Below are positions 1-10,492 of a stretch of 64,000 nt of DNA, in pieces; within the stretch, counting starts at the first letter, position 1, and each line of letters begins with the position of its first letter. Origin of the DNA: Myxococcales bacterium (GTDB lineage Bacteria; Myxococcota_A; Bradymonadia; UBA7976; UBA1532); assembly GCA_020633435.1 (NCBI GenBank), contig JACKDP010000009.1:362095-426094 (forward strand). Direction: 5' to 3'. Position numbers and translations under genes: made by a program. Under the pieces are notes generated by a model, which was not told the origin of the DNA, made no database searches, and saw nothing but the letters and a program-made list of their open reading frames with translations.

Positions 1-83
1 CACAGCTGATGATCCCGTGGCCGCCGCACACGCTGCCCCCGGCCTTCGCCCGCCCGAGGGGACCCCGAGCCGGCGCGGCCTGA
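1..83 (+). CDS. Possible C-terminal end of a gene cut by the left edge
   Basis: The third plus-strand frame is open from the edge and stops with TGA at 81-83, giving about 26 residues that start QLMIPWPPHTLPPAF. There is no domain to recognise and the stretch is too short to test. It may simply be an open frame in GC-rich DNA. Confidence 0.2.
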   Translation, partial: QLMIPWPPHTLPPAFARPRGPRAGAA

Positions 84-363
84 CCGCCCGCCGGCGCCCT
101 CGAGACCGTTGAAGCCCACCGCCCCTCGGCGCGACGGGACCGGTGCGCCCAGCGGGCGGCGCCACCCACCCGCCGACCCACCCGCCGACCCACCCACGAA
201 CCCCAACAAACCCAACCGCCCCCGACATGCCCCCCCCACCGGTCCCCCTCCCCCGCCCCACATCCAGCCTCACCGCAGAATTGCAGGCTTCCAACGGTCT
301 ACCCGGTATGACTTTGGGGCGGCCTGGGCCGGGCGGGGCGGACGCGGGCGGGCGGGAACCGGG
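84..363. other. Intergenic stretch, low complexity
   Basis: This is a C-rich gap downstream of the minus-strand cytochrome gene. It contains a short imperfect tandem repeat near 164-200 (units like CACCCGCCGACC) and long C runs. I see no convincing gene, promoter or hairpin-plus-T-run terminator. Open frames here have the skewed composition of random GC-rich sequence. Confidence 0.4.
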
Positions 364-762
364 TCAGTCGTCCTCCTCCCAGCCCGCCCCGGCGCTGGCG
401 CCGCCGCCGGCGGGGGCCGCGCCGCCCGTCGCGGGGCTGCCGCCCCGGCCGTTGAGGTAGTCCTCGATGTCGGAGATGTCCCCGCCGCTGAGGTTGGGGA
501 ACGGCGGCATGCCGTCGGTGCCGCGTCGGACGACCCCCGCGATCCCCGACCGCCCTCGCAGGTTGCCGCCGCGCTGGCCGTGGCAGGTCGCACAGAGGCT
601 CGCGTAGAGCGCCTGCCCGCGGCTCGCGCTGCCCCCACTCCCGGGCGCCGGCTCCACGAAGGTGCCGCCGCCGCCGCCGTTCCAGCCCTCGCCCTCGTCC
701 TCGCCCTCACCGCAAGCCGCCAGGCCCAGGCAGGCCACCACACAGCAGATCATGCGCATCAT
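364..762 (-). CDS. Exported lipoprotein cytochrome c
   Basis: This is a small (132 aa) class I-like c-type cytochrome. The N-terminus is a lipoprotein signal with lipobox LAAC (Cys17), followed by a Gly/Glu-rich linker. The heme site is C57-A-T-C60-H61, and GMPPFP (Met85) supplies a likely axial methionine, as in short cbb3/DUF-type mono-heme cytochromes. An acidic Gly/Ala-rich tail ends the protein. The ATG at 762 follows an AAGGA-type ribosome site. It lies downstream of the kinase gene on the same strand with a 145-nt gap. It is probably a membrane-anchored periplasmic electron carrier; its partner is unknown. Confidence 0.8.
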   Translation of the reverse strand: MMRMICCVVACLGLAACGEGEDEGEGWNGGGGGTFVEPAPGSGGSASRGQALYASLCATCHGQRGGNLRGRSGIAGVVRRGTDGMPPFPNLSGGDISDIEDYLNGRGGSPATGGAAPAGGGASAGAGWEEDD

Positions 763-907
763 CGGTCCAGTCCTTCCGAACTTCGTGTTCCACGTCGACG
801 ACGCCTCACACAGGCGCCGCGTCCTCGCAGGTGGAACCCGTCAGCAGGCGGATCTGGCAAGGCGTGATGCTGGACGGCTCGATCGCGACGGGCCGACCGT
901 CTCCGGG

Positions 908-2206
908 TCAGCGCCGGTAGCCAATCACCAGGATGATCACCAGGGCGGTGAGGCCGAGGCCGAGGAGCAGGAGGGTGAGCCGACCGCCCGACCCGGGCTC
1001 GGCTGCTTGGCGAGGGGCGCGGGGGGCGGGCACCTCGGGCGCGGCCAGGCGCTGCATCAGCCGGTTCGGTGAGCTCGGGCCGCCGGAGACCGCGGCGAAG
1101 TCGCCCGACCGTCGCACGGCCGCGAAGTCGCCCGAGTGGCGCGGGAGGGTGGCGTCGTCGGGAACCGGCGGGAGCGCAACCGGGGCACGCTGGGCGCCGG
1201 TGGGATCGTCGGGGCCCAGCGTCTCGTCCAGGGTGCGGAGGCCCGGCGGGACGTCGATCTCGCCGGAGGACCACTTCCGCGTGGGCTCGGGCTCGAGGTG
1301 CCGCGTGCGGCGGGGATCGAGGCGTCGGGTCGAGCCTCGCGGGCGGTCCGCCGGCGGCGTCGACAGCGCGCCAGGTACCCGAAACGGCTGGGTTTCTCCC
1401 TCCGCGAGGGCGGCGGCGATGGCGTGGCCCAGCGTCTCGGCGGTCGGCGGGCGCTCGGTCGGGTCCTTGCGCAGCGCCCACAGGGTGACGTCGACCAGGG
1501 CGTCGGGCAGCGTCGGCACCCGGCGGCGGGGGTCGGGCGGGGCGCGGTGGACGTGCGCCTGGAGGACGTCGAACTCCTCGCCCGTGAACGGCGGCGCGCC
1601 CGTCAACAGCTCGTACAGGATGACGCCCAGCGCGTAGACGTCCGCGCGGCCATCGACGTCGCCAGGGCGCAAGATCTGCTCGGGCGCCATGTAGAGGGGG
1701 CTGCCGACGGCCATGCCCTGGCGGGTGCGGCCCGGGCGGGCGAGCTCCCGCGCGATGCCGAAGTCGCTGACCTTGGGCGTCCCGTCCGCTGTGAGCAGGA
1801 TGTTCTCCGGCTTGAGGTCGCGGTGCACGATGCCCCGCCCGTGGGCGAAGGCGACCGCGGCCGTCACCCCCGCCATCACCCGCCCGACCCAGGCCAGATC
1901 GGGAGGACCCTGGCGGAGCGCGTCGGCCAGCGTGCCGCCCTCGGCCAGCTCCAGCACGAGGATGAGCGGGTCGTAGATGAGCGTCTCCACCCGCAGGACG
2001 TTGGGGTGGGCTAGCTCCGAGAGGTGCCGCCCCTCATCGATGAAGCGGGCGCGCTCGACCGGGCCGCCGTGGACGTCGGGGGTGAAGACCTTGAGGGCGA
2101 CCGGCGCGCCGTCGGCCCGCGTGCCGCGCCAGACCGAGCCGGCGGAGCCGCGGCCCAGCGGCGCCTCGACGCGGTAGCCCTGGATGATCATGCCTGCCGC
2201 GATCAT
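908..2206 (-). CDS. Ser/Thr protein kinase with C-terminal membrane anchor
   Basis: This is a Hanks-type kinase. In order it has the glycine loop LGRGSAGSVW, the VALK lysine, the catalytic HRDLKPEN, DFG in DFGIAR, and the APEQI activation segment. A Pro/Arg/Asp-rich juxtamembrane region of about 130 residues follows, and one C-terminal transmembrane helix ends in YRR. No extracellular sensor follows the helix, so the kinase is tail-anchored with its catalytic domain in the cytoplasm. Starts are possible at 2224, 2206 or 2191 and none has a clear ribosome site. I chose 2206 because a TACCGT box at 2213-2218 would place the transcript start next to it. The target is unknown. Confidence 0.9.
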   Translation of the reverse strand: MIAAGMIIQGYRVEAPLGRGSAGSVWRGTRADGAPVALKVFTPDVHGGPVERARFIDEGRHLSELAHPNVLRVETLIYDPLILVLELAEGGTLADALRQGPPDLAWVGRVMAGVTAAVAFAHGRGIVHRDLKPENILLTADGTPKVSDFGIARELARPGRTRQGMAVGSPLYMAPEQILRPGDVDGRADVYALGVILYELLTGAPPFTGEEFDVLQAHVHRAPPDPRRRVPTLPDALVDVTLWALRKDPTERPPTAETLGHAIAAALAEGETQPFRVPGALSTPPADRPRGSTRRLDPRRTRHLEPEPTRKWSSGEIDVPPGLRTLDETLGPDDPTGAQRAPVALPPVPDDATLPRHSGDFAAVRRSGDFAAVSGGPSSPNRLMQRLAAPEVPAPRAPRQAAEPGSGGRLTLLLLGLGLTALVIILVIGYRR

Positions 2207-2254
2207 GGCACCACGGTAGACCATCCGTGGCGCCGTGGGCAGTGTGCCCGGCGA

Positions 2255-3661
2255 TCAGTCCTGGGCGGGGATGGTGTGATCGACGGGCTCGGCGCGCTCG
2301 ACGCCGTTGAGGCCGTGGCGCAGGTCCGAGATGGCGTCGTAGACGACCCGCCGCACGCGGTTGATGCCGCCGATGGGGGCGTGGGCCGGGAGCGAGTGCC
2401 AGGGGTTGAAGCTCAGGTTCTCGCAGAAGGCCGCGCGGTCGGGGCCCTGGAACGTCTGGGCCGGGATGCGGATGGTCGCGGCCTTGAGGAACGGGGTGCG
2501 CGCGTCATCCCACTCGATGCTCGGGTCCTCGATGGGCTGGGCCTCGGGGTCCTTCTGCGGCTGGACCAGGAACTCGAAGCAGGCGTCCCCGTCCGCCAGC
2601 GAGGCGGCCAGGACGTCGGCCAGGTAGTCGTCGCCCGCGTCGGCGGGGCGGTCAGCCGACTCGCCCGTGCAGGGCCGGGCGCTGTACTTGACGACGTGCT
2701 CGTCGCCCAGCCGGTAGGGCGTGGTGCTCCAGTACCGGCTCAACAGCGGGCTGGCGATCTTCTTGGCGAGCGTCTTCAGCGTGATGACCAGCTCGCGGAA
2801 GTGCCACTCGTCGGGGTTGAGCTTCAGGAAGAAGCTCACCGGGTTGCCGTCGAACGCCTTCTGCGAGAACTCCACGTAATCATGGGCATTTCGGACCATG
2901 AGCACCGGCGTGTTGATGAGCAGGAAGTCCTGCGTCTTCGCGTCGCGGGCGCGCTCCAGGATCTTCTCGCCGGGCACGTCCATCAGCTTGATGGCCATGC
3001 CGCGGATGTCGCCCTCGGGGTCGGGGGAGATGGTGAAGCTGCCGTTGCTGAAGCGGATCCACGCGGGGAACTCATGGCCCTGCTCGGCGAACACACCCAC
3101 CCGCATGGAGGCCGGGAGCCGGGCGTTGTCCACCTCGAAGAAGGCCTTCACGCAGCCGTGCGCCTTGGGGTGCGCGTCGCGCAGCGCCGGCCGCTGGCCC
3201 TCGTCGAACTTGCCCTGGATGTGGGCCATGCCGGCCTCGGCCACCGCGACCGTGTCTTCGGCCTCGCCCGCGGGGATGTATTCCTCGCCCAGGGCCGGGC
3301 AGTGGCCGTGGTCGCGGGCGTAGCTGCTCATCTGGTTGAAGGCGTACCAGCCCACCCACGAGACGTCGTCCAGCGCCTCGAGGGTGTCGTAGGGCCGCCC
3401 CGCGACGATGTTCTTCGCCGCCACGCTCCACAGGCTCATGTCGTCGTCGAGCTCGGCCAGCGTGGCCCGGTTGGCCACGTTCAGCACGCACTGGGCCTTC
3501 CAGGAGCGGTCCTCGATGCCGTTGGAGTCGGCCTTGCCGTCGGCGACGAAGCGGTCCTCCTGGCTGTCGCGGCGCTCGTCGAGGTCATCGGTGCCGTCGC
3601 CTTCGCTGCCGCAGGCGGCGACGAAGAGGCCCAGGAGGCAGAGGGTGGTCAGCTTCTTCAA
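2255..3661 (-). CDS. Catalase-family lipoprotein with N-terminal helix-hairpin-helix-like segment
   Basis: This 468-aa exported protein has lipobox FVAAC (Cys17) and then a charged linker with the motif DGKADSNG. Next comes a region resembling the helix-hairpin-helix modules of exported myxobacterial proteins (VLNVANRATLAELDDD ... LEALDDVSWVGWYAF). The remainder is catalase-like: AHGCV with the presumed distal His, WIRFSNG, GDIRGMAIKL and QDFLLINTPV. It starts at TTG 3661, supported by GGGGAG upstream and by a four-base TTGA overlap with the stop of the upstream gene, which implies translational coupling. It is probably a heme-dependent periplasmic or outer-surface enzyme (catalase/peroxidase-like). 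The real reaction is not shown. Confidence 0.75.
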   Translation of the reverse strand: MKKLTTLCLLGLFVAACGSEGDGTDDLDERRDSQEDRFVADGKADSNGIEDRSWKAQCVLNVANRATLAELDDDMSLWSVAAKNIVAGRPYDTLEALDDVSWVGWYAFNQMSSYARDHGHCPALGEEYIPAGEAEDTVAVAEAGMAHIQGKFDEGQRPALRDAHPKAHGCVKAFFEVDNARLPASMRVGVFAEQGHEFPAWIRFSNGSFTISPDPEGDIRGMAIKLMDVPGEKILERARDAKTQDFLLINTPVLMVRNAHDYVEFSQKAFDGNPVSFFLKLNPDEWHFRELVITLKTLAKKIASPLLSRYWSTTPYRLGDEHVVKYSARPCTGESADRPADAGDDYLADVLAASLADGDACFEFLVQPQKDPEAQPIEDPSIEWDDARTPFLKAATIRIPAQTFQGPDRAAFCENLSFNPWHSLPAHAPIGGINRVRRVVYDAISDLRHGLNGVERAEPVDHTIPAQD

Positions 3662-5334
3662 CGGGCGCTCTCCCCAGCGTGTCTGCGGGACCGATACCAT
3701 CGCCGGGGAGCCATCGCCACCCCCAAGAGCAGGAGCAGCGGCCCCCCACCGCTCGGGCCCGGCGCCGCGCGGCAGCCCGCGTCGTCGGCGGACGCCCCGG
3801 GCGCGGCGGCGGCGTCCACCGACCGGGCGTCGACGAGGCGCGCGTCGATGGGGCCCGCGTCGACGGGGCCAGCGTCGACCGGCGCAGCGTCCGCCCCGCC
3901 CGCGTCCTCGCGGGCCGCGGCGTCCACCGTCGCATCCGCAGGCGGCGCCGCGTCGCTCGACGCCGCGTCCGGGGCCCCCGCGTCCTCGCCCCCGCAGCCG
4001 CCCTCCGCCCAGGCGCCATCTAGCGTGGCCCAGCCCTTCACCGGGTGCTCGCCCCGTGCCTCCGCCACCGCCAGCAGGCGCCCGCCCTCACCCGGCAGGC
4101 AGGCCCGGAGCCGGCTCCGGGAGCGCGCCGTCGCTACCCGGTCCCCATCCAGGTAGAGCTCGATGCTCAGGATGCCCCGCTCGTCCTCCACCTCCACCTC
4201 GGCCTCCCCCGCCGCCGAGACCGCCAGGCGCACCACCGGCCGCACCGCCCAGGGCGCCGCCAGCGGATCCCCCAGCACCAGGTTGCGCCAGTACACATAG
4301 GGCAGCGCCCGATGGTACGCCTCGGCCAGCGTCGATCCGTCGACCAGGTCCACCAGGAAGTGCCGGTCGGGGAAGCAGCCGTTGAGCGGCTCGGCCACCG
4401 TGCCGTGCACCCCCGCCGCCCCCGCCGCGATGAAGCGCCCCACCGAGACCTGGGTCTCGCCCTCGTGCGTGAAGTTCACCGGCACCGCCCCGAAGCTCGT
4501 GAGGTTGTCGACCATGGCCCCCGGGACCAGGCGGTTGCCCTCGATGGTCTGCCCCAGGCTCGCCGAGCCCGTCACGAAGGCCCCGAACGTCCGGCCCGTG
4601 AGGTCGGCGTCGAAGGCCAGCCGCTCCACCGCGATGCCCCGGCTCTCCAGCGCCTCGGCCACGTCGTCCAGGGTGCCATCGAGCACGCCGCGCGCCCCGT
4701 CAGCGCCCGCCATCAGCGCGAACGGCGCCGGCTCGGGGCCCTCGCGCTCCGCCGTCAACGCGCTGGTCAGCAGGGCCTCGGCCTCCGCGGCGTCGCGGCC
4801 ATCCAGGGCGGTGACCAGCAGCGGCCGCCACCGCACGCCGCCCGCCCTCGCCGTCCACCCCGGCCGGAAGGGTCCGATTCTGAAAGGGTTTTCCCAGCGC
4901 GGCCCGAGGCAGGTCTGGCCGCCCCCGCAGGGCACCTGGCTGCCCGGAGCCGCTCCGAGCAGCGGATCGGCCCCGTCGGTGGAGTCCCAGACGCCCAGGG
5001 CCGCGGCGGTCGACACGGCCGCCCCGCCCACCCGCGCCAGCCGCGGCACCCCGCGCACGAGGACGGCCGCCTCCACCTCGTCGACGCGCGGCCCGAGGCA
5101 GGCCCGCAGCGGCGCCAGCAAGGCGTCGCGGTACGTCGCCTCGTCCAGCGTCTCCACCGCCGGCAGCGGCAGCAGGCACACGCGGTTGGCCGGCACCGCC
5201 CGCGCCGCCGCGTACCGCTCGGCGAGCGCCACGCTCTCGGCGTCGTCGCCGTTGCCCACGACGACGACGGAGCCCGGGCCGGGCGTGGCGTGGGCGACAC
5301 CCGCGAGGAGGACCAGGCCGAGGACACGTCCCAT
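3658..5334 (-). CDS. TIGR03790-like exported protein with MYXO-CTERM-like tail
   Basis: A 558-aa protein with an N-terminal signal sequence (LGLVLLAGVAHA). The body has VVVVGNGDDAESVALAERYAAAR and VPANRVCLL, matching the conserved start of the uncharacterised TIGR03790 family. The last 120 residues are a long Asp/Ala linker (DAG/DAA units), then Cys, a Leu-rich helix and an RRWYRSRR cluster. That layout is a MYXO-CTERM-type sorting tail, which suggests display on the cell surface. It sits first in a coupled pair with the catalase-like lipoprotein (four-base overlap). The function of the family is unknown. Confidence 0.75.
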   Translation of the reverse strand: MGRVLGLVLLAGVAHATPGPGSVVVVGNGDDAESVALAERYAAARAVPANRVCLLPLPAVETLDEATYRDALLAPLRACLGPRVDEVEAAVLVRGVPRLARVGGAAVSTAAALGVWDSTDGADPLLGAAPGSQVPCGGGQTCLGPRWENPFRIGPFRPGWTARAGGVRWRPLLVTALDGRDAAEAEALLTSALTAEREGPEPAPFALMAGADGARGVLDGTLDDVAEALESRGIAVERLAFDADLTGRTFGAFVTGSASLGQTIEGNRLVPGAMVDNLTSFGAVPVNFTHEGETQVSVGRFIAAGAAGVHGTVAEPLNGCFPDRHFLVDLVDGSTLAEAYHRALPYVYWRNLVLGDPLAAPWAVRPVVRLAVSAAGEAEVEVEDERGILSIELYLDGDRVATARSRSRLRACLPGEGGRLLAVAEARGEHPVKGWATLDGAWAEGGCGGEDAGAPDAASSDAAPPADATVDAAAREDAGGADAAPVDAGPVDAGPIDARLVDARSVDAAAAPGASADDAGCRAAPGPSGGGPLLLLLGVAMAPRRWYRSRRHAGESAR

Positions 5335-5425
5335 GCTTGCACCGCGCGCTTGAAGGGGGGCCTGACTGCACCACCCCCGCCGCCGCCTGACAAGACGCCC
5401 GCGGCGCGACGCAGCGCGTCACGCG

Positions 5426-5454
5426 TTGACCGGCCCCCGGCCCGGGCATAGGAT
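5426..5454 (+). promoter_or_regulatory. Sigma70-type promoter for aspS
   Basis: TTGACC (5426-5431), a 17-nt spacer and TAGGAT (5449-5454) lie 33 nt before the aspS start codon. The -35 box matches five of six consensus bases and the spacer is ideal. Confidence 0.55.
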
Positions 5455-5486
5455 GCACCGCCACTTTGTAGCCGGGAGAGCCCCGA

Positions 5487-7259
<1,773 letters not shown>

Positions 7260-7335
7260 ACCGGGTGGGCGACGACACTTCGCCCGCAACGCCGAGCCCG
7301 TCGGCGTCGTCCCTCTCCCAGCGTGGAGGTGCCCG

Positions 7336-8958
7336 GTGAGCGCATACGACCTCATCGTCATCGGCGGCGGCGTCAACGGCGCGGGCATCGCCCGCGACGC
7401 GGCCCAGCGCGGCCTCAAGGTCGTCGTCTTCGAGCAGAAGGACCCCGGCGCCGGCACCAGCGGCGCCTCCTCCGGCATGATCCACGGCGGCATCCGCTAC
7501 CTGGAGAAGGATCGCGACGTCACGCGGCACTCCTGCGAGGACTCGGGCTTCATCCAGGCGATGGCGCCCCACCTGCTCTTCCGCATCCCCTTCCTCTTCC
7601 CGGTGACGGCCTGGACGCGCAAGGCGAAGACGCTGCTGGAGCTGGCGTTCGTCCTCTTCCAGACCTACGACCAGTTCCAGCCCCTCAAGCGGGGCAAGCG
7701 CTCGGCCAAGCTCTCCCGGGACGAGGCCTTCCAGCTCGAGCCGGGGCTGGCCCCCGACATCGTCGGCGCCGTGACCACCGATGAGTGGGCCGTCAACGTC
7801 TTCCGGCTCTGCATCCTGACGCTGCTCGACGCCCAGGCCCACGGGGCCGAGGTGCAGCTCCGCCACAAGGTCGAGCGCTTCCTCAAGGATCCCAACGGCC
7901 GCGTCATCGGCGTGGAAGTCCGCGATCTGAAAAGCGGTTTCTGCCGCGAGGTCCTCGGCCGGGTGGTCTTCAACGCCACCGGCCCCTGGGCGGGCACCCT
8001 GGCGAAGCAGGCCGGCGCGAAGGTGCCCCTGCGCCCCGGCAAGGGCATCCACCTCGTCTACGACCGCCGCTTCGTGAACTACGCCATCATCGCCAGCGCC
8101 GTGGACGGCCGCGAGGTCTTCCTGGAGCCCTACGGCCAGGAGACGTGGATCGGCACGACCGACGACGACTACTACGGCGACCCGGCCGAGGTGCAGGCCC
8201 ACCACGACGAGGTGGCCTACCTCATCCAGGCTGTCGAGACGGTGTTCCCCCGCATCCGCGACTACCGCCTGGTGCGCGCCTTCGCCGGCGTCCGCCCCAC
8301 CCTCGCGCGCTACGGGCCCAGCGAGAGCGACCTGTCGCGCGCCCACCAGGTCTTCGACCACGAGGCCGAGGGCGTGCCGGGGCTGATGAGCATGGGCGGC
8401 GGCAAGCTGGCGGCCTACCGCTTCATGGCCGAGGAGGCCACCGACGCCGTGGTGCGCAAGCTGGGGCTGGACGCGAAGTGCCGCACCCACAGCACCTTCC
8501 TGCCCGGCGGCGAAGAGACGCCGGACGCCGCCACCCTGGCCGCCGAGGCCGGCATCGAGCGCTACGCCGCGGCCCGCATGATCCACCGGCACGGCGCTGT
8601 GGCGCGCCGCATCGTCGAGCGCATCCGCCAGAACCCCCTGGAGCGCCGCATCCTCTGCGTCTGCGAGCCCGTCACCGAGGCCGAGGCGAAGCACTGCATC
8701 GAGGAGGAGTGGGTCAGCACGCTGGAGGACCTGCGGCGCCGCACCCACTGCGGGGCCGGGCCCTGCCAGGGCGCCCGCTGCGCGCGCCGCGCCTCCTGGC
8801 TGCTGGCGGCCTTCCAGGGCGGCGGCGAGAAGCTGGCCGAGGAGCACCTGGAGCGCTTCGTCGCCGCGCGCTTCCGCGAGCAGGCCCCCGTCCTGAAGTA
8901 CCAGGGCCTGCCCCAGCTCGAGCTGACGCGCTGGGCGCTGCGCAAGGGGGACCAGTGA
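7336..8958 (+). CDS. glpA: Anaerobic glycerol-3-phosphate dehydrogenase subunit A
   Basis: This FAD enzyme oxidises sn-glycerol-3-phosphate to dihydroxyacetone phosphate. It has the dinucleotide site VIGGGVNGAGIARDAAQRG, the GlpA/GlpD signature SSGMIHGGIRYLE, and a C-terminal BFD-like [2Fe-2S] domain with CVCEPVT and CGAGPCQGARC. That domain and the 540-aa length separate GlpA from aerobic GlpD. The start is GTG 7336 with GGAGGT seven bases upstream. It overlaps glpB by four bases (GTGA), so the subunits are translationally coupled. Electrons would pass to GlpB and then to a membrane Fe-S subunit and quinone. Confidence 0.9.
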   Translation: MSAYDLIVIGGGVNGAGIARDAAQRGLKVVVFEQKDPGAGTSGASSGMIHGGIRYLEKDRDVTRHSCEDSGFIQAMAPHLLFRIPFLFPVTAWTRKAKTLLELAFVLFQTYDQFQPLKRGKRSAKLSRDEAFQLEPGLAPDIVGAVTTDEWAVNVFRLCILTLLDAQAHGAEVQLRHKVERFLKDPNGRVIGVEVRDLKSGFCREVLGRVVFNATGPWAGTLAKQAGAKVPLRPGKGIHLVYDRRFVNYAIIASAVDGREVFLEPYGQETWIGTTDDDYYGDPAEVQAHHDEVAYLIQAVETVFPRIRDYRLVRAFAGVRPTLARYGPSESDLSRAHQVFDHEAEGVPGLMSMGGGKLAAYRFMAEEATDAVVRKLGLDAKCRTHSTFLPGGEETPDAATLAAEAGIERYAAARMIHRHGAVARRIVERIRQNPLERRILCVCEPVTEAEAKHCIEEEWVSTLEDLRRRTHCGAGPCQGARCARRASWLLAAFQGGGEKLAEEHLERFVAARFREQAPVLKYQGLPQLELTRWALRKGDQ

Positions 8959-10094
8959 GCGTCACCATCATCGGCGCCGGCCTCGCCGGGACGGTGGCGG
9001 CCGCGCGCCTGGCCGCCCTGGGCCAGACCGTCCGCGTCATCCACGATCGGCCGGGCGTCACGCCCATGCACGGCGGCGGCTGGCTGCTGGGCCTGGAGAC
9101 GCTGGCGCGCGCCGGCGTGCCGACGGGCCGCATGGACGAGGCCCTGGCCCTCGTGACCCAGGGCCTCGCCGACCTGGGCCTGCAGGACGGTCCCTTCGAC
9201 CTGCGCGACGCCGACGGCGTGCTGCGCGAGGTGGACGTGGCCCCCGCCAGCCACGCCGCGGCCGCGCGCCTGCCCGCCGGCTCCGCCGCCGTCGACCTGC
9301 TGGGCCTGGGCCACCCCTTCGCCGAGATGTGCAGTGGATTCAAGGTGTTGGCGGTGGAGTGGCCGACGTGGCCCGGGGCGTTTGGGCGGTCGTACGCGGC
9401 GGCCGCGGCCCAGGTCGAGGCCGACGCGAGCCACCTGAGCGCCCTCACGGCCGCGCTCCAGCAGGCCCTCGCCACCGCCCCCGCGCCCGGCCTGCTGCTG
9501 CCCCCCGTGCTGGGCCTCGCTGGCGTCGAGGCGCGCCGCCTGGCCCTGGAGGCCGCCCTCGGCGTCCCCGTCGCCGAGGCCCTCGGCACCATCCCCAGCA
9601 CCCCGGGCCTGCGGCTCTGGCAGGCCCTCGCGGCGTGGCGGGCCCGCCTCGCGCCCGCGGTGGTCGAGGTGCAGGGTCGGGTGACGGCGGTGGACCTGGC
9701 GGCCCGCACCCTCACCATCGGCGACGCGAAGCAGCCCTTCGACGCCCTCATCCTCGCCACCGGCGGGCCCATCCCGGGCGGGCTGACGAGCGATGGGGCG
9801 GTGACGGAGCCCCTCCTGGGCCTGCGCATCCAGCCCGAGATCGCCTGCGACTGGCAGCGCTCCGTCCGTCCCGACCGGCCCTACGACGCCGACCTCTTCC
9901 GCGCCGGCGTGCCCGTCGACGCGGCGTTCCGGCCCAGCCGCTACGACGGCGCCCCCGTCGATCCGCGGCTCTTCGCGGTGGGTGATCTGGTGGCCGGCGC
10001 CGACGCCGTGGCCGACCGCTGTGGGAGCGGCCTCGCCATCCTCAGCGGCTTCCTGGCCGCCGAGGCGGCCGCCGCCGCCCTGGAGGCCCCATGA
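8955..10094 (+). CDS. glpB: Anaerobic glycerol-3-phosphate dehydrogenase subunit B
   Basis: A 379-aa flavoprotein of the GlpB type with N-terminal nucleotide site VTIIGAGLAGTVAAARLAALG and C-terminal FAD-binding segment (LFAVGDLVAGADAVADRCGSGLAI). GTG 8955 overlaps the glpA stop as GTGA, and the 3' end overlaps the next start as ATGA. It passes electrons from GlpA toward the Fe-S subunit. The sequence is somewhat diverged from enterobacterial GlpB, so the call rests partly on position. Confidence 0.8.
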   Translation: MSVTIIGAGLAGTVAAARLAALGQTVRVIHDRPGVTPMHGGGWLLGLETLARAGVPTGRMDEALALVTQGLADLGLQDGPFDLRDADGVLREVDVAPASHAAAARLPAGSAAVDLLGLGHPFAEMCSGFKVLAVEWPTWPGAFGRSYAAAAAQVEADASHLSALTAALQQALATAPAPGLLLPPVLGLAGVEARRLALEAALGVPVAEALGTIPSTPGLRLWQALAAWRARLAPAVVEVQGRVTAVDLAARTLTIGDAKQPFDALILATGGPIPGGLTSDGAVTEPLLGLRIQPEIACDWQRSVRPDRPYDADLFRAGVPVDAAFRPSRYDGAPVDPRLFAVGDLVAGADAVADRCGSGLAILSGFLAAEAAAAALEAP

Positions 10095-10492
10095 GCATCT
10101 TGAGCGGGCCCTGGTCGCGCAAGCGCGCCAAGAGCTTCTTCTACCTGGCGGTGGCCTTCTGGCGGCGGCAGCTCCGGCGCCTCGTCGGCCTGGGCAAGCG
10201 GGACGAAGGCGGGGCCGAGCGCTTCCTGGAGAACTACGCGCCCGAGGGCATGCAGCCCCTCACCCTCGCGCGGGAGCAGGGCCTCAAGCAGCTCGGCGGC
10301 TGCATCCAGTGTGGCCTGTGCGAGGCGGTGGGCGACGGCCCCATCGACCGGGTGGCGGCCTACAGCCGCGCCATCGCCATGGGCGCCGACGCGGCCGACC
10401 TGCTGGTCGGGGCGCCGACGACCCCCGCCATCTGCCCGGCCGGGGTGCCGCTCCAGGTGGCGCGGCCTGATCCGGCGCCGCGACCCGCCTAG
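10091..10492 (+). CDS. Minimal GlpC-like iron-sulfur protein
   Basis: This 133-aa protein is coupled to glpB (ATGA overlap) and holds the position of glpC, but it is a third of the usual length. It has one CIQCGLC motif (Cys71, Cys74, Cys77) and one distant CPAG (Cys115), instead of two 4Fe-4S motifs plus the CCG domains of GlpC. The N-terminal 35 residues are basic and amphipathic (FFYLAVAFWRRQLRRLVGLGK) and may bind the membrane surface. It probably replaces GlpC as electron exit. The stop codon is shared, as CTAG, with the convergent gene. Confidence 0.6.
   Translation: MSILSGPWSRKRAKSFFYLAVAFWRRQLRRLVGLGKRDEGGAERFLENYAPEGMQPLTLAREQGLKQLGGCIQCGLCEAVGDGPIDRVAAYSRAIAMGADAADLLVGAPTTPAICPAGVPLQVARPDPAPRPA

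Noticed and set aside
7336..8958. Aerobic glycerol-3-phosphate dehydrogenase (glpD)
   Set aside because: The C-terminal BFD-like iron-sulfur domain and the following glpB-type gene indicate the anaerobic GlpA form.
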